NCBI GenBank assembly: GCA_032173965.1
Contig: CM063312.1
Coordinates: 186,001 to 250,000, forward strand
DNA from: Sitta carolinensis
Taxonomy: Eukaryota; Chordata; Aves; Passeriformes; Sittidae
DNA: 64,000 bases
Direction of reading: 5' to 3'
In this document: one piece after another, positions 46,428 to 57,114 of the stretch
Position numbering within the stretch: the first letter of the stretch is position 1
Layout of the letters: each line of letters begins with the position of its first letter
Notes under the pieces: generated by a model
Databases searched by the model: none
The model's input: only the letters and a program-made list of their open reading frames with translations
What the model was told of the DNA's origin: nothing
Position numbers and translations under genes: made by a program

Positions 46428-48532
46428 GATTCTCTCAGTGGGTCATTAAACCAGTTTTTTACATACACCTTGTCTCCAGGCTGGATATTGTGCACCGGGT
46501 TTCCCAGGGGTAATGGACGATTCCACTGCAAGGTTCCCTTTAAAGCAGTAAGAATTTTGTTTAAAGACATAACATAATTGAAAACCACTTGATCTCCCTG
46601 AATATGCGGATTTCCTTTTAGTACAGTAGCATGATAGGGCTTGCCATACAGAATCTCGTATGGACTTACTCCTAATTTTTCTCTGGGTTTTATCCTAATC
46701 CTCAGTAATGCCAGAGGTAAAGCTTGTGGCCACTGTATCTTTGCTTCTTGACAAATTTTCTTAATTTGTCCTTTTAGAGTCTGATTCATCCTTTCTACTT
46801 GACCACTTGATTGTGGCCTCCATGGGGTATGTAAATCCCAGGATATATCTAGGATTTTGGCCACATTTTGTACAATTCCTGCTACGAAGTGAGGTCCTCT
46901 ATCTGATGATATGCCCAAAGGGACCCCAAATCTCGGAATCACCTCTCTTAGCAAGGTTTTAACTACTTCCTTAGCCTGGTTTGTTCTACAAGGAAATGCC
47001 TCTGGCCATCCTGAAAATGTGCACACATAAACTAACAGATACTTGTACCCTTGTGCCTTAGGTAATTCAGAAAAATCTATTTGCCAATAGTCTCCTGGTT
47101 CTGGCCCCACCTGTATTTTTCCTAATTGGATCTGTTTTCTTACTATTGGATTATTTTTCAGACAAGTTGGGCACATGGCATTCACCCGCTTTGCTAAGGT
47201 TAACATCTGATTGGAAATGATGTCTCGTTTTAAAAATTTTACCAATGCCTCTGCACCCCAATGGCATTTGTTATGCTCTGTTTCTAATATTGTTTTTATC
47301 ACTTTTGTGGGAACTACCACTTGCCCCGTAGTGGTTACATACCATCCTCTGGAATTCTTCTGAGCCCCAAGAAAGGTTGCTAGTTTCTCATCATCTGCTG
47401 AGTATTTAGGCTCTTCAGTCATGTGTGACGCCACTGGGCTTACCTTAACTGGGATTAGTGCCATTTGAGTCCATATTTCATGTGCCACTCTCCTAGCAAC
47501 TGCATCTGCCAGGCGGTTTCCTTGAAACATTTTTCCTTCCTCTTTCTGATGTCCTTTAACATGCATAACAGCAACTTTAGCAGGCTTGTGTACTGCATCC
47601 AACAAGGTTAATATTTCTTCTCGGTATTTTATTGTAGTTCCCTGGGAACTCAAAAGCCCTCTCTCTTTCCAAAGGGCTCCATGGATATGGATTACACCAA
47701 AAGCATATTTAGAATCAGTCCAAATGTTTACCCTTTTTCCTGTACTGAGAGTCAAGGCTCTGATCAGGGCAATAACTTCTGCCTTTTGTGCAGACGTTCC
47801 TGGGGTTAGAGCTTTTGCTTCAATCACTCCTGTCAAAGTGACTACTGCGTACCCCGCGTACCTGGTTCCATTTTCTACATAGCTGGATCCATCTGTGAAC
47901 AATTCCCAGTCCGGATTTTCTAGGGGAACATCCTTGAGATCGATGCGACTTGCATATACCTGCTCAATTGTTTCTACGCAGTCATGAGCGAGTTCTCCTC
48001 CTTCTGTTTCGCTGCGAAGAAATTCTGCTGGATTGATACAGTTAGTCATCTTTAAATCAACGTCATCCTGTTTTCTCAGGACTGCTTGATACTGTAGCAT
48101 CCTGCTGGATGATAACCAGTGACCCCCCTTTTGTTCCAGGACAGCCAGTACCATATGGGGTACAAATACTTCAATCTTCTTCCCCAGTGTCAATTTCCTG
48201 GCTTCCTGAATCAGGATCACTGTGGCCGCAACGGCCCGCAAGCATGGCGGCCATCCAGCACTAACAGTATCTAACTGCTTGGAAAAATACCCAACCGGGC
48301 GTTTCCAGGATCCTAGCCTCTGTGTGAGAACTCCAAGAGCTAACCTCTGTCTTTCATTTACATACAACTGAAAATCCTTACCTAAATCCGGCAGTCCCAA
48401 AGCGGGGGCTTCTTTCAGAGCCTTTTTCAAATCTCGGAATGCGTTCTTCCGTTGCTGATTCCACTCCAATTGTGGTTCTTTCAAAGCTTCATATAATGGT
48501 TTTGCTAAAAGTCCAAAGTTTAATATCCACAA
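46271..48532 (-). pseudogene. Retroviral pol, C-terminal part: RT connection, RNase H and integrase
   Basis: The 753-codon reading is in the same frame as the pro-RT reading to its right and separated from it by one TGA (48539-48541), so it is the second half of one broken pol. The N-terminal 200 residues are the RT thumb/connection. RNase H has Asp214 (TDGSS), Glu252, Asp273 (TDSKYA) and Asp343. Integrase has the zinc site His420, His424, Cys454, Cys457 and the catalytic triad Asp486, Asp544, Glu580 with the canonical 35-residue gap. A GPY/F-like C-terminal domain (about 704-735) is typical of gammaretroviruses. All catalytic residues are present. The 3' end overlaps the env start by about 150 bases, as is common in retroviruses. 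No ATG is needed, since the protein would be part of Gag-Pol. Confidence 0.9.
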
Positions 48533-48538
48533 GCGACA

Positions 48539-49756
48539 TCAGCCCACCATTCCCAGAAAGGATCTTAATTCTTGATGATTCCTTGGTAAGGGAATAGCAC
48601 AAATTGCTTCTATTCTGTTGACACCCAACCGTCTCTGTCCTTGAGTAATTTCACATCCCAGGTAAATTACACTTTCTTTTACCAATTGAGCTTTTTCTTT
48701 TGAGACCCGATACCCTGCTTGTCCCAGCATGTTCAACAAAGCAATGGTTAATTTCAGGCAAACTTCTCTCTCTTCTGTGGCTAGGAGAATGTCATCTACA
48801 TACTGTAAAATTGTGTAAGAGAAAGGTGAAGCTTTTACCTGGTCTATCTTCCATTCCTCCAGTTCTTTCGCCAACTGGTTCCCGAAAATTGTGGGGCTAT
48901 TCTTGAATCCTTGCGGCAACCGTGTCCAAGTAAGTTGTCTCTTCCTTCCTGAATCCGGGTTTTCCCACTCAAAAGCAAAGTATTTTCTGCTTTCCAATGC
49001 CAAGGGGATGCAGAAGAAGGCATCTTTCAAATCAATCACTGTAAACCATTTAAACTTTTCCGATACAGATGTTAGCAAAGTATATGGGTTTGCCACTACA
49101 GGATGTATATCCTTTACTATGTTATTAATGGCCCTTAAATCCTGCACTAGTCTGTACTTACCATTGGGTTTTCGAACTGGAAATATAGGGGTATTGTATT
49201 CTGATTCACATTCCTGCAAAATTCCCAGGGTGAGAAACTGAGTGATTAAAGGTGCTACCCCTTTTCTAGCTTCTAGTTTGATTGGATATTGTTTTACCCG
49301 TACCGGGCGTGCTTTTTCCTTCAGTTCTACTACAACCGGCTGGGCAGCCTTTGATTTGCCAGGGATTCCGACTTCCCATACCCATGGCACAACTGCTTGT
49401 TCGATTTCTTTCGGAATTGGAGCTGGATCTAATTCTTTTACTACGAATATTTTTGCTATTTCATTATCAGGTATTTCTATTTTAACTCTTCCATTTTCAA
49501 ATATGATTTTTGCATTCAGCAAGGACAATAAATCCCTGCCGAATAGTGGACTTGGACAATTAGGCATATATAAAAATTGGTGATCCAATTCCTTTGCCCC
49601 AAATTTTAAACTTAATGGTTGTAAAAATGGTCTTTCTTCCAATTGCCCTGTTGCTCCAATTACTTGGACTGTATCATTACTCAGTGGTCCCAACCGTTTG
49701 TTAAGAACTGAATGAGTTGCCCCAGTATCAACGGTAAATTCTTGGTTTTTTTCCAT
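48539..49756 (-). pseudogene. Retroviral protease and N-terminal reverse transcriptase (pro-pol, first half)
   Basis: The 405-codon reading starts with the aspartic protease active site DTGATHS (10-16) and a flap-like region, then the reverse transcriptase fingers and palm: VIDLKDAFF with Asp242, LPQGFKNSP (280-288) and the YVDD box (319-322). It ends at a TGA inside the RT thumb, after which the same frame continues. The upstream side is joined to gag through an A7 run (around 49745), where the frame differs by one from gag. This looks like a one-base indel, because a -1 slip there would enter the third frame, not this one. Protease and polymerase active sites are intact. Confidence 0.9.
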
Positions 49757-49790
49757 CCACTTCTAATATTACCTTGAGATCCCGTTCTAG

Positions 49791-50687
49791 TCAGCTTTGA
49801 TTCCGATAGTTGCCCAAAACTAATGCTTGCGCGACATCTTGTGACTGTGCAGGGAAATTCCCTGCCGCTCCACTCCCCATCGCTCCATTTCCCATCCCAG
49901 CTCTGATAGGACATTCATTTTTCCAATGCCCCATTTGCCAGCAGAATGCACACTGATTCGGGTCCAGCCCCCTTTGTTGAAATTCCTGTTGTTGGAATCC
50001 CAGCCCTGGATTCAGAAATCCAAATCCCTGGTTTTGAAATCCTCCTCTTCCTCGTCCTCTACCTCGTCCCCGACCTTGGCCATGACTTCCCCGCGTTCTG
50101 CTCGACTGCAGTTGCATCACCGCTAAAATATTAGCTTGCTTCTTGGCTGATTCCTTCTCTCTGTTATTATACACTTTCCAAGCTACATCAAGCATTTTAT
50201 CCAAATTCTTACTATCTTTTCCATCTAGCTTCTGCAACTTCTTCCGAATGTCCTCCTGGGACTGTCCCATAAAAATCATTGCCAATTGCAACTTCCCAAC
50301 CCCCTCTTCTATATCTAAATTAGTGAATTTCTGAGCCACCTCTTTTAATCTTTCCAGAAATGCCGAGGGAGACTCGTTCCTCTCCTGCCTTAAGGAGTAT
50401 AATTTTGACCAGTTTATAGTTTTTGGCATCCCTGTCCGAATCCCTTCCAGCAAAAATTCCTGATAATCTTTAATCGCTCGCCTTCCCTCATCGGTATTAG
50501 GATCCCACCCCGGATCTTCGCAGGGGACTAATTCAGCCACGGTACCGCTTGCCAAATGCACTCTTAGCGCTTCCCTAGCTCTTTCTTTTGTAGCCTTCAA
50601 AACCATTTCTTTCTCAGTTGAACTCATCAATGTGTCTAACAAAACCTGCATATCATTCCAGTCTGGTTCTTGTGTTCTAATGACCAT
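49791..50687 (-). pseudogene. Retroviral gag: capsid and nucleocapsid
   Basis: The 298-codon reading covers most of capsid, including the major homology region around ERNESPSAFLERL (102-114). A coiled Lys/Glu-rich linker and a (GR)n tract (about 205-216) follow, then one zinc knuckle Cys246, Cys249, His254, Cys259 (CX2CX4HX4C). One knuckle is the gammaretroviral pattern. The first Met is internal: the frame extends upstream to a TGA at 50745-50747. The reading ends at TGA (49791-49793) followed by CTAGAA, where pol would be reached by stop-codon readthrough. Confidence 0.85.
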
Positions 50688-50744
50688 TTTTACTACTCTA
50701 GCAACCCGTTCGGGATCCTCTCGATAATTTCCTGCTGATTGTTT

Positions 50745-51122
50745 TCAAATAAGCAAATCTCCTGGGGAAAAGGGTACTTTCACATACACTCTTCCCCCCT
50801 CGGGTCCCACTGCTTCCTGCAAAGGAGCAATCAGACGAGGTTCAGTCTGATTTCTCCTTCCCTGTCTAGTCCTTGCAGCCAAGGGAGTTCTTTGTATACT
50901 CCGGGAGGACGATGGGGAAGGAGTGTTTGGTCTCAGAGTGACTGATGTACGAGTGTCTACAGGGGCACCCCCAATCTCTGATCCCTCCCCGTCTCCCTCG
51001 TCTCCTTCCTCTTCATCATCTTCGCTAATTCCCTGTGGCGATCGATTCGGGGGGCAGGCGGCGCGCTCGGAGCTACTAACAAAGACAAATCTTCCTCTGG
51101 CCGAGAACCGTATGCTAAGCAT
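50745..51122 (-). pseudogene. Retroviral gag: p12-like linker and capsid N-terminus
   Basis: This frame gives an acidic stretch (DDEEEGDEGD), a Ser/Pro/Thr-rich linker and then a capsid start with VPFSPGDL, the counterpart of the WPFSSSDL segment in murine leukaemia-type capsids. It stops at TGA 50745-50747, and the same frame reopens into the main capsid reading (50687 leftwards). The preceding matrix is in another frame. Confidence 0.75.
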
Positions 51123-51514
51123 TTACCACATCCAGACCTCCCTTTGCATTCCTGACATTTCTGAGTATTTTGTTTCAATACCAATATACCGCACTCCGTT
51201 TGCCATTCAGGTTTTCGTCTTAACTCGTAAAACAAGTCTAAATAAGGTATCTCATCCCATTTTTCCTGCTCCCGCAGCAGACTCATTAAAGGTGATATTA
51301 CAGCATAATCTATGCTTCCATTTACTGGCCATGAGACCTCACCGATTTCATACTGAGGCCACCACACATTACAGTAATCAATCATTTTATCTTTACTTAG
51401 TTCTTGGAAAAACCCCTTACTTTTCCACCGTTTCAACAAGCACCCTAACGGAGTATTTTCAGGTATTTTACTATTAGCCCGGGCCAGAGCCTTAAAAGTT
51501 TTAAACGGCATCAT
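50957..51514 (-). pseudogene. Retroviral gag: matrix with a Cys4 motif
   Basis: The 185-codon reading from ATG 51514 has gammaretroviral matrix landmarks: TPLGCLLKRW, then CNVWWPQY, then a helix ending in Trp- and Leu-rich sequence. The second residue is Met, not Gly, so the usual N-myristoylation signal is absent from this start. Residues 120-132 form CX2CX5CX2C (CQECKGRSGCGKC), a possible zinc site that is not standard for gammaretroviral matrix. The useful reading leaves this frame somewhere in 50957-51122, where the next gag segment takes over. Confidence 0.75.
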
Positions 51515-52011
51515 ATTTTCCTGACAAACCGCAACTCTACAACAAATACTTCCCTATCCCTGACAAAACAACAACTCAGCAACAGATCTTAATAACCAAT
51601 ATACAGCACAATAGCAGCAGCAATAGCAGCAGCGTAACACACAATAAAAACCACAATTAAACACAGCAACAACACAACAAATTTAACCATACCCAAAATA
51701 AATAACCAGACCAACCAACTTGCCACTTCTCGACGCCGCGAGGGGCAAGTGCCGAATCCTACGTGGCTTTCGCCGCGATTTACGGTCGGCACCTAGGCTT
51801 CCACCTGGACGTCCTTAACCCAACCCTGCGAGGGTCCGTCCCCTCGTCTTATGGGCAGGTTCCCAACCAGAAAAAAATAAAGCACCTTTTGGGCTTACCT
51901 TCTGCAGTTGTCCGTCAGGCGCAGGGGTCGGGCACGAACCGATAGCTCCCCGAGAATTCCTCGGTGCCGGCCTGGAGCAGATCAGAGCGCGAACCGCCCC
52001 AGCCGCCTTCG

Positions 52012-52031
52012 GAGTCCTGCCGCGGTCGCCA
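52012..52031 (-). other. Primer binding site complementary to tRNA-Arg
   Basis: On the minus strand TGGCGACCGCGGCAGGACTC lies six bases downstream of the 5' LTR. It is the exact complement, over 20 bases, of the 3' end (with CCA) of the vertebrate tRNA-Arg(TCG) as I recall it. The six-base spacer is longer than the usual one to three. Confidence 0.75.
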
Positions 52032-52037
52032 GAAAAC

Positions 52038-52506
52038 TGTTGCCCGATAAAAGAAATTAAAGACACATAACAACCGAAGCCGTTATATGCGGTGCTTTAT
52101 TAGGGCCCTGGGGCAAAGGGGACTCATGTCCAAAGCCAGAGCCCGATTTAGTCACAAAATTTCCAGGTTTTTATACTTTCCCCCACCATCCCCATCCCAC
52201 CTATACATTGTTTTTCTTTATTCAAGCGAATTTTTCTTAGATCAGGTGCATTGTTTTTTCTACATTTAAGCAAATCCTTCTTAGATCCGGTGTATTGTTT
52301 TTCTACATTCATGCGAATCCTTCTTATATCATGTTTTATCTACAAAGTCATTATGCCCTGTTCTCAAGACAGTGCGGTTGGTTACTTAGTTACAGCCTTA
52401 GAACTACAAACACTCAGCACAAGGTTTCTAACAGCATCGACTAGGCCCGATTCAAATCCTTAGCAGAACTACTACTACTTTATTTTTTTTCAGTTTATTT
52501 GCAACA
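52038..52506 (-). mobile_element. Provirus 5' LTR
   Basis: 469 bases, TGTTGC/GCAACA termini, TATAAA at 52170-52175 and AATAAA at 52096-52101 on the minus strand. It would drive minus-strand transcription leftwards through gag, pol and env. Confidence 0.95.
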
Positions 52507-52639
52507 AGCTGACTGCAATCAGCTGCACAAGCCCTGGGGACTTGAAGACAATGGAAGGAAGATAAGGAGCTCCTGAGGGCTTCCTGTCTTGCAATCAGCC
52601 CCAGGGTGGATTTGGAGCTGAGGCCAGGACCCTCAGGCA

Positions 52640-53740
52640 CTGAGAGAGTGTTCAAAAAACTTCTCAAGAACTTGAACTTAAAACTCCAAAGATTCTGTAA
52701 ATATTAATGGGTCCCACTGAGGGACACAACTGCAAAAGTGTCCCCAGGTTCCAGGTAGAGCAGAACACTGGAGGCAGTGATGAAAGGGGGGGACAAACAA
52801 GGGAAAGGTGTCTGAGATGCCGAACAAAGCTGGATGCATTTGAGGAATGCCAAGGGCCAAGGGCTGAGCCCCAGTCCCTGTCAAGGCAGATCCTGTCCTC
52901 CCTCAGTGCTCAGGGCTCTGCCCTTGGGGGCATGCACAGAGCAGGCAGGACCCAGGACATTTGTGCAGCGCAGCCTCTGTGTCCAGCCCTCGGCAGCCAT
53001 GGCTGCTGAGCCCAGCTGTGCCCTGGCTGAGTTTGGCTGTGCCCAGCTCCATCCTGCTGCGGGGCTCAGGGCCTGTTGGCGGCCATGGCCAGCCCTGTGC
53101 GGCCTCTGTGCTGGCCCTGAGGCTGGCAGAGCCCGGGGCAGGGCTGTCTGTGCAGCCCCACAGGGGCTGTGCAGGAGCTGGCAGAGGCTGCCCAGCAGGG
53201 AGGCCATGGGACACAGAGCCCCAGGGCTGCTCTGGGCACCACGGCACAGGGGCCGTTGCCAGCCGCAGCGCTCCTGTGCTGGGCTGGGCCTGCACAGGGG
53301 CTGTGGCACCATGGCTGGGCCAGCACAGGGGCACAGAGGGGCCACGGAGCCGCTGCCGGGGCTGCCAGCAAGGCCAGGCACACAGCAGCAATTGCTGGGC
53401 ACTGCCTGCGCTGGGCAGGGCTGGCTGTGCCACAGGCAGAGCTCTGCTGCCCTTGGCGGCTGCAGCAAAAGCCAAGAGCCCCAAGAGCCTCCATGGCTGT
53501 GCTGGAGACCAAGGCTGCAGCAGGCACAGGCAGGGCTGCTGTGGGATGGGCAGGGACATTGAATTGCAGCAGACACAGCAGCTGGCAAGGTGCTCTGCTC
53601 TCCCTCAGCTGCTCTCACAGAGATCCAATCCCAGCTCGGTTACCTCCGGGCACTGGGGCCCTACAAGTGGCACTGCCTGTTCATGGGCACACAGCTGATG
53701 TCTGCCTGGAATGGGGTACAGGTTTTAATAATTGTACATT
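52640..53740. repeat. GC-rich dispersed repeat, copy 1 of a family
   Basis: A diverged relative occurs at 62085-62450 in the same orientation, sharing GGAATGCCAAGGGCCAAGGG, CTGAGCCCCAG and AAGGCAGATCCTGTCC blocks. A corrupted duplicate is at 27000-27900. Open frames of up to 245 codons occur on several frames of both strands at once, which points to composition rather than coding. I cannot name the family. Confidence 0.5.
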
Positions 53741-54204
53741 TCATAACATACCAGCACATTTTTACTTCTCGATTATCTGAGCACTTTTAAGAAATGGCAC
53801 AGTTGTCACACTAGCAACAAGAATTTCCTGGATCTACTGGGTTCTTCTCCTGATGGCAGAAGAAGAAATGTTGTTCTTTCCCTCTTTCTTTTACTACCAA
53901 CATTCAGTCTAATATTTCATGGCCCTCTTCCTGCAGCTGTTTCCAGCTCTCCTGTTTAAATGGCCATATCTAAGGACATCTCATTTACAGCAGCTGGATC
54001 TATGTCCTTCCCATTGCACACAGATTTCCTACTGCAGCTGTTCTTTCCAATGCTTCTCCCCTGACTGGATACACGCTTTGAGCTTCAGGCAGTTGTCCAG
54101 TCTTTCAGAATTTTATGCAACTCCTTAGTCAGCACTTTAGTTGTATTTTTCATCTTTTGTATCACTTCTTCTTATTTCTTTGCATAAAATCCTTCCTGTA
54201 TGGT
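53741..54204. other. No gene recognised
   Basis: AT-richer spacer between the GC-rich repeat and the solo LTR. Nothing identifiable. Confidence 0.5.
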
Positions 54205-54730
54205 TGTCCTGGGTTGCAGTCTGTGTTCTGGCACCATCTGCCGAGCTGGGGGCAGCAGTGTTCTTTATCTCTCCCATGGCCCATCCCTCATAACTCTGGG
54301 GGTGGGGGTTATATCCTCTGTTAATGGGGCAACTGTTAAAAACCAGGTAGGGCAGTTTTCTTTATCTCTTCCATGGTCCCTTCTCCATCCAGGGAGATAT
54401 CTTCTGTTAATGGGCCATTGAGTCTCCCTGCAGGACTGATAAAATGACATCCCCCCATTGGGAGATGCTCCGCCCAGGGGGAGGAGCCAAGCATTCCTAC
54501 CTGGATAAAAGCTGAGAATTGGAACACCAAGGCAGCCATTTCCACTGGATTCCCAGAGGAACACCAGGCTCATCTACACCACCACTGGACCTTCAGAGGG
54601 AAACTGCACCCTTCTACAGGATCCCTGCTTCAACAGAACCACATCTGCCACTCCAGGATGACTGCAGCCACCACTGCATCACACTGCTACCAACACCCTG
54701 ACCCACAGGGTGTCAGGTTGTGTTTTGACA
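54205..54730 (+). mobile_element. Solo LTR, plus strand
   Basis: Starts TGTCCTGGGTTGCAG and ends TTTTGACA. It contains repeated CTGTTAATGGG blocks and a GGATAAAAGCTGAGAA promoter-like box. It is the same family as 11209-11714 (minus). No internal retroviral sequence adjoins it and no clear target duplication is seen. Confidence 0.7.
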
Positions 54731-54970
54731 TTGTGTTTTTTTTTTACTGTTGCATTTTCCCCTAAATTTTCTTAGTAAAAAAGTGTTATTGCTATTCCTA
54801 CATCTTTGCCTAAGGGCCCCTTAATTTCAAACTTATAATAATTCAGAGTGAGGAGGTTTACATTCTCCATTCCAAGGGAGGCTCCTGTCTTCCTCAGCAG
54901 ACACCTGTCTTTAAACCATGACACTTGTCTTTCCCCAAAGCAGATTTTTCCATTCTTAAACCTTGGCCGG

Positions 54971-55975
54971 ATGGAGGAGGAGGAGGCTGTGAGGAAGAGG
55001 AACATTCTCCAGGACACACAGGCAGGTGAGGAGGAAGTCACTGCCCCTTTCCCCCTCTCTCCTGATCCAGCTCCAGCCCAGCATGGCCCTGGCTGCGGGA
55101 CAACCCCGCTGCTGACGCTGTCCTGCTGGGGACAGACTGGGGGGATCTCCTTCCCCTTGGCTGTGGCACAGAGGCAAATCCCATCTCTCCTTGTCCTTCC
55201 TCCCCCAGGCACTGAGCTGAGGATGGAGACCAGGGAGGATAAATCCCCACAGCAGAACCTCATGGAAGAGGCCATTTTGAGCAGCTCCACAGTGCAGGAA
55301 TCCAACCAGGTGGAAAATCCCCAGAGAGCCCACAGGAGGAGGGGATCCAAAACCATCCCAGAGTGCTGTGAGGAGGAAAGACCCACCCTGTGCCAGGAAG
55401 GTGGACAGAGGTTCAGCCAGGGCTCTGAGATGGAGGCCCATGAGGAGCTTCATGATGGGGAGAAGCCCCACAAGTGCTTGGAATGTGGGAAGAGCTTCAG
55501 CCGGAGCTTCAACCTGCTCCGCCACCAGAGCATCCACACCGGGGAACAACCCCACGACTGTGGGGAGTGTGGGAAGAGCTTCAGCCGGAGGTCCCACCTG
55601 ATCACCCACCACAGCATCCACACTGGGGAACGGCCCCACAAGTGTGGGGAGTGTGGGAAGAGCTTCAGCCGGAGGTCCAGCCTGATCCGCCACCAGGACA
55701 TCCACACTAGGGAAAGGCGATACCAGTGTAGGGAATGTGGGAAGAGCTTCAGCCAGAGGTCCCAGCTGATCATCCACCAGAGGATCCACACTGGGCAGAG
55801 GCCCTACGAGTGCTCTGAGTGTGGGAAGAGGTTCCAGACCAGCTCCAGTCTCCTTCTACACCAGCGGATTCACACAGAGGAGAGGCCCTTCCGCTGCCCC
55901 GACTGCAGGAAGGGCTTCAAGCGCAAGTACCACCTCACCAGGCACCAGCGCATCCACACTGGGGAGAGGCCCTGA
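54971..55975 (+). CDS. C2H2 zinc-finger protein, two exons, stop before a seventh finger
   Basis: Likely a nuclear DNA-binding protein of the expanded songbird C2H2 family. Exon 1 (54971-55025) encodes an acidic start, [19 protein letters not shown] at 55025/55026 and TCCCCCAG|G at 55208/55209 mark a 183-base intron that is also open in frame. Exon 2 encodes a Glu-rich spacer and six fingers of the form CX2CX12HX3H joined by HTGE-type linkers, beginning around 55471, 55555, 55639, 55723, 55807 and 55891. A TGA (55973-55975) ends the frame in the linker. The same frame then encodes a seventh finger (CPQCGKSF) ending in TAA at 56045-56047. The protein is thus one finger shorter than its ancestor, or a young pseudogene. 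No KRAB or SCAN domain is seen. The true 5' exon may lie upstream. Confidence 0.7.
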   Translation: MEEEEAVRKRNILQDTQAGEEEVTAPFPLSPDPAPAQHGPGCGTTPLLTLSCWGQTGGISFPLAVAQRQIPSLLVLPPPGTELRMETREDKSPQQNLMEEAILSSSTVQESNQVENPQRAHRRRGSKTIPECCEEERPTLCQEGGQRFSQGSEMEAHEELHDGEKPHKCLECGKSFSRSFNLLRHQSIHTGEQPHDCGECGKSFSRRSHLITHHSIHTGERPHKCGECGKSFSRRSSLIRHQDIHTRERRYQCRECGKSFSQRSQLIIHQRIHTGQRPYECSECGKRFQTSSSLLLHQRIHTEERPFRCPDCRKGFKRKYHLTRHQRIHTGERP

Positions 55976-56047
55976 GAGTGTCCCCAGTGTGGGAAAAGCT
56001 TCTCCAGGAGCTCTCACTTGACCAAACACCAACAGAGCCACCAGTAA
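55976..56047 (+). pseudogene. Seventh zinc finger, cut off by the TGA at 55973
   Basis: In frame with the gene, this gives a complete CX2CX12HX3H finger (CPQCGKSF, then HLTKHQQSH) and a natural-looking TAA. It shows that the TGA is a later mutation rather than the original end. Confidence 0.7.
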
Positions 56048-56642
56048 GGGAAGCCCTGGGAGTGCCCTGACGGTGGGAAGAGCTTTGTGTGCTGCCCAAA
56101 TCCTTTCCCCGTGGGAGGACCCACATTGGGCAGAGCCCTGGTGACCCACATTCCCAGTGATCCATGTTGGGACACACCTGCCCAGTTATCCTTTTGGTTT
56201 GGCCCTAATTTTCTTCTGATTTATTCTCATCCCTTAAAAACACTTGAAATAGGACTAAAATGAAAGGAATTAATCAGAGATGTCTAAAGTCTCACCAGTT
56301 CACAGGTATTTGAGGGGACATTTAGGTTAGGGAACGTATTCTGGAAGATTTGTGGGTTCTTGGATTTTAGGCAGTGTTCTCCACCTCTTTGCATTCCAAA
56401 AGCCAAGATGGATTGGTCTGTCACCTCAGAATGACCCAGTCCCACTGAAAACAACTCAACCTTACCCCAAAAGGGCTCAATCCCAGCCAAAAATGGCTGG
56501 TTGTCACCTCCAAGAAACTCAGTCCCACACCAAAATTACTCCATTCTACTGCCTCCAGGGTAACATGGAGTTGGAAGGAGATTGGGAGAGGGGGGATTCA
56601 AATTTGAGGGGGTGGGGCTGGGTGGGATGTATTTTAATAGTT

Positions 56643-56648
56643 AATAAA
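56643..56648 (+). promoter_or_regulatory. Candidate polyadenylation signal of the zinc-finger gene
   Basis: AATAAA in an AT-rich stretch (TTAATAGTTAATAAAACTTTC) about 600 bases after the stop. Short vertebrate 3' UTRs of this size are common, but no transcript evidence is available. Confidence 0.35.
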
Positions 56649-57114
56649 ACTTTCAAAATTATTGATTTGTGTCCCATTCATTTTCAGTCAGTCCCAGTTC
56701 TGTTCTCAGAGTGCCACCTGCTCAGCTGATGCTCTTTGTGTCCTCCTTTCTCTCCTGCCTTTCTTTGCCTGCTCTCTTTCTCTCTCAGGATCTCCCTTGA
56801 CCCGGGGCAGCTCCCACCAAAGACCCTCCCCTGATTTAATTCCCAAACCACGAGCTACAACACCCATGGGATTAAGTTATGAAGGCTGGCCCTGAAATGT
56901 CACTGTAAGATCTTGCTCCACTTGGCTTTTGGCTCCTTTTTAAGAGCTTTGCCTTCAAGGGCAGGACCATCTTTCATTGCTGGCAGCTGGAATTCCAGAG
57001 CCTGTCCGTGTGTGCCATGGATGTCAGAGGGGCATTCCCGAGGCTCCCAGGGTGCTGCTCCTGCCATGCCTGCCAAGGAGCTGTGCAGGGGCAGGGCACA
57101 AGGTCTCCTGGCAG

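Larger units (their letters stand above)
43679..52506 (-). mobile_element. Near-complete gammaretrovirus-like provirus with Ig-like domain in Env
   Basis: Two 469-base LTRs flank gag, pro-pol and env in order on the minus strand. The 4-base sequence AGCT lies immediately outside each LTR (43675-43678 and 52507-52510), as expected for a 4-bp target duplication. Gammaretroviral traits are one zinc knuckle in nucleocapsid, an MLV-like capsid segment (NESPSAFLERL), pol following gag after a single stop, and a GPY/F-type integrase tail. Breaks seen: a frameshift in gag within 50957-51122, a TGA in gag at 50745-50747, a frame change at an A7 run near 49745, a TGA in pol at 48539-48541, and two frame changes at the end of env. 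It is therefore not an intact virus. I infer a recent insertion from the near-identical LTRs. Confidence 0.95.

Noticed and set aside
49740..49752. A7 run as a programmed -1 frameshift site between gag and pro
   Set aside because: A -1 slip from the gag frame enters the third frame, not the protease frame; a one-base indel fits better.
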